Part shown: piece by piece, positions 34,071 through 41,824 of the stretch
Layout: each line of letters starts with the position of its first letter
How positions within the stretch are numbered: position 1 is the first letter of the stretch
From: an uncultured Bacilli bacterium
GTDB lineage: Bacteria; Bacillota_I; Bacilli_A; RF39; UBA660
NCBI GenBank assembly: GCA_944363715.1
Contig: CALVUX010000005.1
Coordinates: forward strand, 1 to 64,000
Direction: 5' to 3'
Length of the DNA stretch: 64,000 bases
Program-made: the position numbers and the translations under genes
Notes under the pieces: generated by a model
The model's input: only the letters and a program-made list of their open reading frames with translations
The model's database searches: none
What the model was told of the DNA's origin: nothing

Positions 34071-36251
34071 TTACAAATTCATCTTACTAAGTCTTAGGGA
34101 GTTTATAACTACAGTTAAACTACTTATAGTCATAGCAATAGAGGCAAACATAGGACTCATACTTATTCCATAGTTTTCTAATAACCCAATTGCGATTGGT
34201 ATCATAAGTAAGTTATAAAAGAAAGCCCAGAATAAGTTTTCTTTAATGATGAGATATGCTTTTTTACTTATTTTAATAAGGTCTAAAATATTAGAAATAT
34301 CGTTATTCATAAGGATTACATCAGCTGAGTCCATAGCAACATCTGTTCCATCATTAACACTTATACCAATAGTTGAATTTATTAAAGCAGGTGCATCATT
34401 TATACCATCTCCTACCATTATTACTTTTTTACCTTTGTTAGTTAAGTCTTTAATAGTACTTGCTTTCTTCTTTGGTAAGACATTAGATATTACTTTAGTT
34501 ATACCTAACTCTTCTGCAATTATCTCTGCAGTTACTTCATTATCTCCTGTTAACATAATTACTTCAATATTATTATCTTTAAACCTAGTTATAACATCTT
34601 TTATATTAGATCTAACTGTATCTTTTACACCTATTAGACCAATAACAATACCTTCTTCTATTACATAGATAATACTACAGCCATTATTTATTAAATTATT
34701 ATAGTCTTCTTTATGATTATCTTTTATTTTTAAATCTTTTAATAAAGTGTTATTTCCTAAATAATAAACTTTGTTATTAATACTTGCTTTTATTCCTTTA
34801 CCGTTTATTGTTTTAAAATCAGTTACAACTAACTTCTTTTTAACTTTAAAAGCAGTACTTATTGGATGAGAAGAACTCTTTTCTATATTAGATACAATAT
34901 TAATTAAATCATTATCTTTATAGTTAGAATAATTATATGTCTTATAAATATTTAAAGTTCCATTTGTAAGGGTTCCTGTTTTATCAAAGACAATAGTATC
35001 AATATCTTTCGCTTTCTCTAAGACTTCACTATTTCTTAAGAATAATCCTTTCTTAGCACATAATCCATTACTTACAACTACAACAAGTGGTACGGCAAGA
35101 CCTAAGGCACAAGGACAAGCGACTACTAAGACTGTTACCATATGAATTAGTGATTCTTCTAGGGGTAGTCCTATAAGTATCTGGATTATAAATGCTAGAA
35201 AAGCGATTAATAAGATAACTGGAACGAAGATACCACTTACTTTGTCGGCAAGACGTTGTATTTTAGTTTTGGTATTAGTGGATTCTACTACTAGTTTTAC
35301 TATTTCTGAGATGGTAGAGTCTTTCCCTATTTTCTTGGCAGTATATTCAATAAGTCCGTCATAACTAATAGAACCGGCGATAACAGTTGCACCTTCTTCT
35401 TTTAAAACTGGGGCACTTTCTCCTGTGATAAAACTTTCATTAACATAGGTTTTACCCTTAGTAACAGTGCCATCAACAGCGATTTTCTCTCCTGCTTTAC
35501 AAATTAATGTATCTCCTACTTCTACTTCATCGATAGTTACTTTTAACTCTTTATCATTCTTTTTAACTATGGCATAAGTTGGAGTTATTTGGACTAGTTT
35601 TCTTATAGCATCTTTAGTTTTATCTTTACTAGAGTCTTCTAATACTCTACCTAGTTTAATAAAGTAAATTACCATACAAGTAGATTCAAAATATAGATTA
35701 TGAAGTAAAGCATTATTTCCTTTTAATATATTTATATAACTATAAAGACTATAGAGAAAACTAAAGATGACACTAAACATTACTAAAGTATCCATATTAG
35801 GCATTTTATGAAGTAAATTCTTTATACCACTTTTAATAATGTCTAATCCATAGATTAAATAAACTAACGTAATTATCAACAGAGTTGTGGATAAAATAAG
35901 AGGATGATTATGATTAAGATATGGGATACTTGGTAAGTTTAACATATCTCCCATAGATATATACATTACAAAGATAATAAGTAAACCTAAGACTATTAGT
36001 TTTATCTTATCAGTTTTGTTAGTAACTTTATCTTCTATTCCTTTGAACTCTCCTAAACTAGTAAAACCTGCTTCTTTAATAAATCTTTCTATATCTTTAA
36101 CAGTTGTATTTTCATAGTAAATAGTAGCGATAGATAAGACTAGATTAACAGTTGCACTAGCAATACCATCTTGTTTGTTTAGATACTTTTCTAGTCCTGA
36201 TGAACAAGCACTGCAAGTCATTCCACCTATTTTTAAAACTATTTTTTTCAT
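34071..36251 (-). CDS. copA: Copper-type P1B ATPase (CopA-like)
   Basis: A 726-aa membrane pump. One N-terminal HMA domain has the GGMTCSACSSGLEK metal motif (about residues 8-20). It has eight expected transmembrane helices with the CPC motif in VVACPCALGLAVPL, the phosphorylation motif DKTGTLTNG, TGES, and VGDGINDAPAL. CPC with ALGLAVP is characteristic of Cu+-exporting P1B-1 ATPases, and the C-terminal membrane segments with conserved Tyr/Asn and Met/Ser (LLENYGISMSPMFASIAMTISS) agree. It expels copper from the cytoplasm. It follows the ZntA-like gene by 2 nt in one operon. Confidence 0.93.
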   Translation of the reverse strand: MKKIVLKIGGMTCSACSSGLEKYLNKQDGIASATVNLVLSIATIYYENTTVKDIERFIKEAGFTSLGEFKGIEDKVTNKTDKIKLIVLGLLIIFVMYISMGDMLNLPSIPYLNHNHPLILSTTLLIITLVYLIYGLDIIKSGIKNLLHKMPNMDTLVMFSVIFSFLYSLYSYINILKGNNALLHNLYFESTCMVIYFIKLGRVLEDSSKDKTKDAIRKLVQITPTYAIVKKNDKELKVTIDEVEVGDTLICKAGEKIAVDGTVTKGKTYVNESFITGESAPVLKEEGATVIAGSISYDGLIEYTAKKIGKDSTISEIVKLVVESTNTKTKIQRLADKVSGIFVPVILLIAFLAFIIQILIGLPLEESLIHMVTVLVVACPCALGLAVPLVVVVSNGLCAKKGLFLRNSEVLEKAKDIDTIVFDKTGTLTNGTLNIYKTYNYSNYKDNDLINIVSNIEKSSSHPISTAFKVKKKLVVTDFKTINGKGIKASINNKVYYLGNNTLLKDLKIKDNHKEDYNNLINNGCSIIYVIEEGIVIGLIGVKDTVRSNIKDVITRFKDNNIEVIMLTGDNEVTAEIIAEELGITKVISNVLPKKKASTIKDLTNKGKKVIMVGDGINDAPALINSTIGISVNDGTDVAMDSADVILMNNDISNILDLIKISKKAYLIIKENLFWAFFYNLLMIPIAIGLLENYGISMSPMFASIAMTISSLTVVINSLRLSKMNL

Positions 36252-36253
36252 AA

Positions 36254-38107
36254 TTAACCCTCTTTTACTCTTAGTATTCTTAAAGCATTAATGATAGCGA
36301 TAACTGAGACACCAACATCGGCAAAGACTGCGCACCACAGTGTTGTTGCTCCTATGGCACTTAGTAATAATACAAGTACTTTAACTGTGATAGCGAATAC
36401 AATATTCTCTTTTACTATTTGCATTGTCTTTTTACTTATTTTAATAGCATTTGCAAGTTTAGATGGTTCATCTGTCATAATTACGATATCTGCTGCTTCT
36501 ATTGCCGCATCACTTCCAAGTCCTCCCATTGCTACTCCTATATCTGATAAGGCAAGAACAGGAGCATCATTAATACCATCTCCTATAAAGACTAATTTAC
36601 CATCAATACTTTTTTCTTGCATTAAAGTCTCTACTTTTTTAACTTTGTCTTGAGGTAGCAGTTCAGCATAGTAATTATCTAGTTTTAATTCTTTACTAAC
36701 TTTCTTACTTATCTCTTCTCTATCTCCTGTTAACATTACTATTTTCTTAACATTATTTCTTCTAAATTCTTTAACTGCTTTATAAGCATCTTCTTTTATC
36801 TTATCAGAGATAATGATAGAACCTGCATATTTATTATCAATAGCGATATAAATAACAGTTCCAATATCATTACTCTTAATGTAGTCAATATTATACTCTT
36901 CCATTAATTTCTCATTACCTACTAGAACTTCTTTAGACTCTACTTTTGCAATAACACCTTTACCTTTAAGTTCTTTAGTTTTTGTAACTAGTTTTTCATT
37001 AATATCTTTACCATAAGCTTCTTTAATAGATAAGGCAATTGGGTGATTAGAATAGTTCTCTGCATAACTTGTATATTTTAATAAATCTTCCTTTGAGTAA
37101 TCTATAGCATTAACTTTTTGGACTTTAAAGATTCCTTCTGTTAGAGTTCCTGTTTTATCACATACAACTATTTCAGTGTTTGCAAGGGCTTCTAAATAGT
37201 TACTACCCTTTACTAAAACTCCTATTTTAGATGAGGCACCAATTCCTCCAAAGAAACTTAGAGGTATTGATATTACTAAGGCACAAGGACAAGAGACAAC
37301 TAAGAATGATAAGGCTCTATATATCCAAGTTTTAAAGTCAGTATCTAATACTATAGGTGGAATAAAGGCAAGAATAATAGCGATTATTACAACTATTGGA
37401 GTGTAGTATTTAGCAAATTTACTGATAAAGTTTTCTGATTTAGATTTTCTACTACTAGCATTTTCTACTAAGTCTAAGATTTTACTAACAGTAGATTCAC
37501 TAAACTCTTTAGTTACTTTAACTTTTAGTATTCCTTCATTATTAATACATCCACTTAATACTTCATCAGTCTCAGTTACACTTTTCGGCATAGATTCTCC
37601 TGTTAGAGCAAGAGTATTAAGAAGAGAGTTACCTTCTACTACTATACCATCTAATGGTATTTTCTCCCCTGGCTTTATCAAGATAATATCATCAACGTTA
37701 ACTTTATTTGGATCTACTCTTTCTGTCTTGTTATTTTTATAAACATTTGCGTAGTCAGGTCTTATATCCATTAAAGAAGCGACAGACTTTCTAGATTTAT
37801 CAACAGCATAACTTTGGAATAGTTCTCCTACTTGATAGAATAGCATAACAGCGACTGCTTCAGGAAACTCGCCTATAAAAAAGGCTCCTATGGTTGCAAT
37901 AGTCATTAGAAAGTTTTCATCAAAGACTTTTCCTCTTGTAATATTTCTTAAAGCTTTTAAGATGATATCATAACCTACTATTAGGTAGGAGATAATAAAT
38001 AGAATGTCATTGATAATAACGTTATCTAGTTTAAGGATAAATGCCAATACTAGTAAGATAAAAGATATTATAATTCTAATTAGTTTCTTCTTCATCTTTT
38101 TTGTCAT
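36254..38107 (-). CDS. Zinc/cadmium/lead-type P1B ATPase (ZntA/CadA-like), HMA domain separate
   Basis: A 617-aa pump counted from the ATG at 38107, which follows GAGGAGG. It has the CPC motif in VVSCPCALVISIPLSFFGGIGASSKIGVLVKG, the phosphorylation site DKTGTLTEG, TGESMPK, and IGDGINDAPVL. The CPCALVISIP plus the later FADVGVSVIAIINALRIL segment is characteristic of Zn/Cd/Pb pumps (P1B-2). It lacks the usual N-terminal HMA domain; that domain is encoded separately just upstream (38109-38333). The CadC-like repressor in the same operon has matching metal sites. Confidence 0.93.
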   Translation of the reverse strand: MTKKMKKKLIRIIISFILLVLAFILKLDNVIINDILFIISYLIVGYDIILKALRNITRGKVFDENFLMTIATIGAFFIGEFPEAVAVMLFYQVGELFQSYAVDKSRKSVASLMDIRPDYANVYKNNKTERVDPNKVNVDDIILIKPGEKIPLDGIVVEGNSLLNTLALTGESMPKSVTETDEVLSGCINNEGILKVKVTKEFSESTVSKILDLVENASSRKSKSENFISKFAKYYTPIVVIIAIILAFIPPIVLDTDFKTWIYRALSFLVVSCPCALVISIPLSFFGGIGASSKIGVLVKGSNYLEALANTEIVVCDKTGTLTEGIFKVQKVNAIDYSKEDLLKYTSYAENYSNHPIALSIKEAYGKDINEKLVTKTKELKGKGVIAKVESKEVLVGNEKLMEEYNIDYIKSNDIGTVIYIAIDNKYAGSIIISDKIKEDAYKAVKEFRRNNVKKIVMLTGDREEISKKVSKELKLDNYYAELLPQDKVKKVETLMQEKSIDGKLVFIGDGINDAPVLALSDIGVAMGGLGSDAAIEAADIVIMTDEPSKLANAIKISKKTMQIVKENIVFAITVKVLVLLLSAIGATTLWCAVFADVGVSVIAIINALRILRVKEG

Positions 38108-38108
38108 A

Positions 38109-38333
38109 TTAAACCTCCTCGATAGTAACATCTGGTTCTTCTTTTCTTATTACTTTCTTAATTTGTTTTAGGGCTGTATTTAAATTATCTTCATTACAAC
38201 TAAAAGTTAATCTTTCCATCATAAAACTAATAGAGACATTTTCTATTAAATCTATTTTTCTTAAAGACTCTTCTAAAAGATTAGCACAGTTAGCACAGTC
38301 TAATCCTTCTATTTTAAATTTATAATCTTTCAT
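38109..38333 (-). CDS. Stand-alone heavy-metal-associated (HMA) domain protein
   Basis: A 74-aa ferredoxin-like HMA domain: FKIEGLDCANCANLLEESLRKI with the metal-binding CxxC in GLDCANC. It sits 1 nt before the ZntA-like ATPase, which lacks its own HMA domain, so it probably delivers metal to the pump or is the detached N-terminal domain of an ancestral fused pump. Confidence 0.88.
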   Translation of the reverse strand: MKDYKFKIEGLDCANCANLLEESLRKIDLIENVSISFMMERLTFSCNEDNLNTALKQIKKVIRKEEPDVTIEEV

Positions 38334-38348
38334 ATTCTTTCCTTCTTT

Positions 38349-38711
38349 CTATCCTTTATGATTAATATGTTCTAGTCCTATTTCAAATAATTTAACAATA
38401 TGGTCATCATCTAGAGTGTAATATACTTCTTTACCACTTCTTCTGCATTTAACTATGCCACTTCTTCTAAGGGTTGCTAATTGATGAGAAACACTTGACT
38501 TAGTCATATTTAAAACATTGGCTAAGTCACAGACACACATTTCGTCTTGATCAAGTGCAAAAAGGATTCTACATCTTGTTGTATCACCTATTAGTTTAAA
38601 TAAGTCTGCTAGATGATTAAAAGTATTTTCTGAAGGCATTTTATTTAATACCTTATCTACTGCTCCCTTATGAATAATATTACAATCACACGAAAATTCA
38701 TTTCTAGACAT
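38349..38711 (-). CDS. cadC: CadC/SmtB-type ArsR metal-responsive repressor
   Basis: A 120-aa winged-helix regulator. The HTH has MCVCDLANVLNMTKSSVSHQLATLRRSGIVKCRRSGKEVYY. Metal-site residues match CadC: an N-terminal Cys pair (FSCDCN) with the CVC motif (alpha-3N site for Cd/Pb) and a C-terminal DDDHIVKLFEIGLEHINH cluster (alpha-5 zinc site). Metal binding should release it from the promoter at 38770-38799, where two TTGA/TCAA inverted repeats overlap the core promoter. It is the first gene of the metal operon, so autoregulation is expected. Confidence 0.9.
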   Translation of the reverse strand: MSRNEFSCDCNIIHKGAVDKVLNKMPSENTFNHLADLFKLIGDTTRCRILFALDQDEMCVCDLANVLNMTKSSVSHQLATLRRSGIVKCRRSGKEVYYTLDDDHIVKLFEIGLEHINHKG

Positions 38712-38743
38712 ATCATCACATCCTATTAATATTATATGTTTAT

Positions 38744-38763
38744 AGTTGAATTATTACTCAACT
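38744..38763. promoter_or_regulatory. Probable CadC operator O2
   Basis: A 20-bp imperfect palindrome with arms AGTTGA and TCAACT, placed just downstream of the -10 box of the metal operon. The TTGA/TCAA arms resemble CadC/CzrA sites. The binding is inferred. Confidence 0.55.
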
Positions 38764-38769
38764 ATCTTT

Positions 38770-38799
38770 ATTATAGTTGAATAGACGTTCAATTGTCAA
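38770..38799 (-). promoter_or_regulatory. Metal-operon promoter with operator O1 in its spacer
   Basis: On the minus strand TTGACA (38794-38799) and TATAAT (38770-38775) are separated by 18 bp. The spacer holds a second inverted repeat, TTGAA-n6-TTCAA (38777-38792). A repressor bound there would block polymerase. It drives cadC, HMA, zntA-like and copA. Confidence 0.8.
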
Positions 38800-38870
38800 G
38801 GCTATTTTATTCTATTTTCTTGCAAGTCTTATTAGAGAGTGATACAATTCTTTAAATGGAAGGTGAATTT

Positions 38871-39488
38871 ATGAAGCGATATAAACAAAGTGAAATAGAA
38901 GAAGTTGCAAATGTTCTTAAAAATGATGGTGTTATTAGTGTTCCTACTGATACTGTTTATGGTATATGTGCTAGGATTAATTCAAGTAAGGCTTATCTTA
39001 AGTTAGTTAGTGTTAAAAATCGTCCTTCTACTAAGTCTTTTCCTGTTATGTGTAGTGATATAGAACAAATTAAAAGTATTGCCATTATTGATGAAAATGC
39101 TCTTAAGTTAATTAAAGCTTTTATGCCAGGACCTATTACTTTAGTCTTAAATAAAAGACCTGATGTACTTTCATATATTAATAATGCAGGTGCACGAGAA
39201 ACAGATGAACTTGCTATTAGGATGGCTCCTACCCCATTTTTAAAAGAATTAATTAAAGAAGTTGGTAGTCCTTTATTTTTAACGAGTGCTAATAAATCGG
39301 GGATGGATGTATGTAAAAGTTTAGATGATATAGAGAAAGAATGCCCTACTCTTGATGGTATGGTTATGGGTGATGTATCTTTTGGAGAAGCTAGTACGAT
39401 TGTTGATTGTACTGGTAATGATATAAAGATTCAAAGACAAGGTCCTATTAGTGAAGATGAGATTATAAAGGTACTTGTTAATTTATAG
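38871..39488 (+). CDS. tsaC: Threonylcarbamoyl-AMP synthase (TsaC/YwlC/Sua5 type)
   Basis: A 205-aa YrdC-domain enzyme counted from the ATG at 38871, which has GGAAGGTG upstream. Signature stretches: LKNDGVISVPTDTVYGICARI, VKNRPSTKSFPVMCSDIEQ, IKAFMPGPITLVLNK, ELAIRMAPTPFLKELI, GSPLFLTSANKSGMDV and IVDCTGNDIKIQRQGPIS. It makes the carbamoyl-adenylate used for t6A at position 37 of tRNA. The partners TsaD, TsaB and TsaE lie at 50.2-52.8 kb. It lacks the Sua5 C-terminal domain. It is inside element 2, which is unusual for an often essential gene. Confidence 0.95.
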   Translation: MKRYKQSEIEEVANVLKNDGVISVPTDTVYGICARINSSKAYLKLVSVKNRPSTKSFPVMCSDIEQIKSIAIIDENALKLIKAFMPGPITLVLNKRPDVLSYINNAGARETDELAIRMAPTPFLKELIKEVGSPLFLTSANKSGMDVCKSLDDIEKECPTLDGMVMGDVSFGEASTIVDCTGNDIKIQRQGPISEDEIIKVLVNL

Positions 39489-39516
39489 GTTAATCTTAAT
39501 AACAAATTTAAAGTAA

Positions 39517-39555
39517 AATCCACCATTACTATTAACTATTGGTGGTTTTTTCTTT
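39517..39555 (+). terminator. tsaC terminator
   Basis: CCACCA and TGGTGG form a stem with a 14-nt loop, followed by T6. Confidence 0.7.
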
Positions 39556-39580
39556 AAATTTCTAATATATCTTAAGTATT

Positions 39581-39622
39581 AAATCACTTCTCTTTTTAAT
39601 ATAGATTAATGAGGAGTGATTT
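39581..39622 (+). promoter_or_regulatory. Hairpin sequestering the ribosome site of the recombinase-2 operon
   Basis: AAATCACTTCTC (39581-39592) pairs with GAGGAGTGATTT (39611-39622) over 12 bp including one G-U. The 3' arm contains the GAGGAG ribosome site for the small ORF at 39626. A T run follows, so the element may also act as a terminator. Either use would keep the recombinase silent under read-through transcription. Confidence 0.6.
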
Positions 39623-39625
39623 TTT

Positions 39626-39745
39626 ATGTGTTCTTATAATGTTTTATGTGAATATGATAAATCTATTAGTGATGATGAGTTAAAAAAAATAATTAATGAT
39701 AAATTATTTAGAATTATTACTACTCTTGAGATGAATTTAGAATGA
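39626..39745 (+). CDS. Tiny ORF upstream of recombinase 2 (39 aa)
   Basis: The ATG at 39626 follows GAGGAG. The peptide (CSYNVLCEYDKSISDDELKK... ending LEMNLE) is acidic/basic and probably helical. Its stop overlaps the recombinase start as ATGA, indicating translational coupling. The gene is the counterpart in position of the tiny ORF of element 1. Its function is unknown. Confidence 0.6.
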   Translation: MCSYNVLCEYDKSISDDELKKIINDKLFRIITTLEMNLE

Positions 39746-41301
39746 AAGAGATCTTTAGGGTTGCAATTTATTTAAGACTTTCTATTGAAGATAAAGATAA
39801 ATTAAATAGAACAGACGATAGTGAATCTATTAAAAATCAAAGACATATGTTAATGGAGGTTGTTAATAGCAATACTAGTTACAATTTAATTGGTGAATAC
39901 TGTGATGAAGATTTATCTGGGGCAGGTACTTTTAGACCAGAGTTTGAAAGATTAATTAAGGACTGTGAAAATGGTAAGATTGATATTGTTTTGTGTAAGA
40001 GTCAATCTAGGTTTTCTCGTGATATGGAAATTGTAGAGAGATATATTAATAATAAGTTTAAAGAGTGGAATGTTAGATTTATTAGCTTATCTGATAATGC
40101 TGATACAGAAAATCCTGGTAATAAGAAGTCTAGACAGATTAATGGTCTTGTTAATGAATGGTATTTAGAGGATGTTTCTAATAATATTAGAAGTGCTTTT
40201 AATTCTAAGATGAAACAAGGTGAGTTTATCTCCCCTTTCGCTCCTTTTGGTTATTTAGTAGATAGTTCTGATAATAATAAGTTAGTTATTGATGAAGTAG
40301 CTTGTTTAGTCGTTAAAGATATATTTAATCTATATTTAAGGGGCTATGGCTACTCTGCTATTGCTAAATGCTTAAATGATAAAAACATACCTAGTCCATC
40401 ACTTCATAAATATAGACAAGGGATAAAGTTAAATATTGTTAGTAATAAAGCACGTGAAGAGATTAAATGGAATAGTAATGCTATTAAGACAATACTTAAA
40501 AATGAAGTTTATTTAGGTAAGCTTGTACAAGGTAAAAGAACTACTATTAGTTATAAGAATCATAAAATTATTAATAAAGATAAGTGTTTATGGATAAGTT
40601 ATCCTAATACTCATGAAGCGATTATTGATGAAGATACTTTTAATAAAGTACAACTTGAGATGAAGAATAGAACTAAGCCTAGGGGTAATAGTACCGTTCA
40701 TTTGTTTTCTGGTAAAGTTTTTTGTTTAGAGTGTGAGCATTATTTAAGAAAGAAAAACTCTTCAAAGCATCAATATTTAGTATGTTCTAATAATATTATC
40801 TGCTCTAATAAGTCATCTATTAGATATGATAAATTAGAGAGTATTGTTCTTATTTATATTAATAAACTATTAGATAAATTTTATGATGATGTGTTATTAA
40901 AAGAAAATGTAAATAAAAAATATAAGGAAATATATAAAGAAAAATTAATATCTTTAGAAAGTGAGTTAGTTAACATTAATAAAAAAATAGATGAATCTGA
41001 AAAGTATTTAAAGAATCTTTATGAAGATAAAGTAAATGGTGTTGTTTCTCTAGAGATGTTTAATAGTTTAGTTAGTAATTATGAAGATAATAAAGCTAGA
41101 CATTCTAAACAGTTAGATGCTGTTAATAAAAAGATTAGCATTTATAAAGAGAACATTAAAAATTTTGATGAGGAAATAATCTCTAAATATAAAAAGTTAG
41201 GTAATCTTAATAGAGTTATTGTTAATGAGTTTATAGATAAGATTTATGTTGGTGAAATTAGAGATAATATTAGAAATATAAAAATAAAATGGAATTTTTG
41301 A
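39742..41301 (+). CDS. Large serine recombinase, element 2
   Basis: A 519-aa recombinase. The resolvase domain has the catalytic Ser in VAIYLRLSIEDKDK, CKSQSRFSRDMEIV with the active-site Arg residues, and CDEDLSGAGTFRPEFERLI. The recombinase domain has SPFAPFGYLVDSSDNNKLVIDE. A zinc-ribbon pair is CLECEH with a later CSNNIICSN. A C-terminal coiled coil spans about 390-470. Its att sites should be the inverted repeats at the ends of element 2. It is related to, but clearly different from, the recombinase of element 1. Confidence 0.95.
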   Translation: MKEIFRVAIYLRLSIEDKDKLNRTDDSESIKNQRHMLMEVVNSNTSYNLIGEYCDEDLSGAGTFRPEFERLIKDCENGKIDIVLCKSQSRFSRDMEIVERYINNKFKEWNVRFISLSDNADTENPGNKKSRQINGLVNEWYLEDVSNNIRSAFNSKMKQGEFISPFAPFGYLVDSSDNNKLVIDEVACLVVKDIFNLYLRGYGYSAIAKCLNDKNIPSPSLHKYRQGIKLNIVSNKAREEIKWNSNAIKTILKNEVYLGKLVQGKRTTISYKNHKIINKDKCLWISYPNTHEAIIDEDTFNKVQLEMKNRTKPRGNSTVHLFSGKVFCLECEHYLRKKNSSKHQYLVCSNNIICSNKSSIRYDKLESIVLIYINKLLDKFYDDVLLKENVNKKYKEIYKEKLISLESELVNINKKIDESEKYLKNLYEDKVNGVVSLEMFNSLVSNYEDNKARHSKQLDAVNKKISIYKENIKNFDEEIISKYKKLGNLNRVIVNEFIDKIYVGEIRDNIRNIKIKWNF

Positions 41302-41355
41302 AGAAAAAATTGATTTAACTGCATATTATATTAGTAGAGATGGTAAAGATGAAGC

Positions 41356-41376
41356 GTGATAGATATCACGTTTTTT
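41356..41376 (+). terminator. Terminator after recombinase 2
   Basis: CGTGAT pairs with ATCACG across a 4-nt loop, followed by T6. Confidence 0.65.
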
Positions 41377-41499
41377 AATTGTAGTAGTGCTTTTGTATTG
41401 AATATACCAGTTAACTTGGGAAGATTATCTAAAACAAGGAATATTTTGGAAGAAAGGAATGGATATCTAAGTGTTAAACAAATTAATCCGAGAGTTAAA

Positions 41500-41528
41500 T
41501 TAACTGCACGATATTTTAGTGCAGTTAA
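41500..41528. repeat. Perfect inverted repeat (10-bp arms)
   Basis: TTAACTGCAC and GTGCAGTTAA flank a 9-nt spacer. There is no T run, so it is more likely an operator or a protein-binding site than a terminator. Confidence 0.7.
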
Positions 41529-41574
41529 CAATAAAGTATACTAAATATGAAAAATTCTCTAGAACCATATGTTC

Positions 41575-41599
41575 AGTTGTACACAAAATGTGTACAACT
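41575..41599. repeat. Perfect inverted repeat (10-bp arms)
   Basis: AGTTGTACAC and GTGTACAACT flank AAAAT. It lies about 200 bp before the BRO-like gene and may be an operator. Confidence 0.7.
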
Positions 41600-41697
41600 A
41601 AAATACGACTTAAAAAGATAGAGAAATTATATCAATAATGCTTTAAATGACAAAACTGGATATTTTTAGTTGCCTAGTATTACTAGATGACTAAATG

Positions 41698-41796
41698 AAA
41701 TTAAAATTAGCTAATGGTAAATGTTATAGTACTGATGTATATGATATTGAAGATATGTTTAAAGTTATTAAATCAATTTTGTTTTTAAGTTACTAG
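41698..41796 (+). pseudogene. Decayed BRO/DinD-like fragment
   Basis: The frame KLKLANGKCYSTDVYDIEDMFKVIKSI resembles the internal segment of the neighbouring BRO-like protein (LKLKAKDGKMRNTDTLDTKGILRLIESV). It has no start or remaining domains. It may be a remnant of an earlier copy; the similarity is weak. Confidence 0.3.
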
Positions 41797-41824
41797 TATG
41801 ATTATCAAGAAAGGAAGGAAAATT

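Larger units (their letters stand above)
41302..41797. other. Intergenic region in element 2 between recombinase and BRO-like gene
   Basis: About 500 bp without a convincing gene. It holds a hairpin after the recombinase (CGTGAT/ATCACG plus T6 at 41356-41376), two perfect 10-bp inverted repeats (41500-41528 and 41575-41599) and a short decayed fragment resembling a BRO/DinD-like protein (about 41698-41795, reading KLKLANGKCYSTDVYDIEDMF). Confidence 0.5.

Noticed and set aside
41331-41544. Two overlapping reading frames of about 62-66 aa
   Set aside because: No ribosome site, no recognisable protein, and they overlap a terminator and an inverted repeat.
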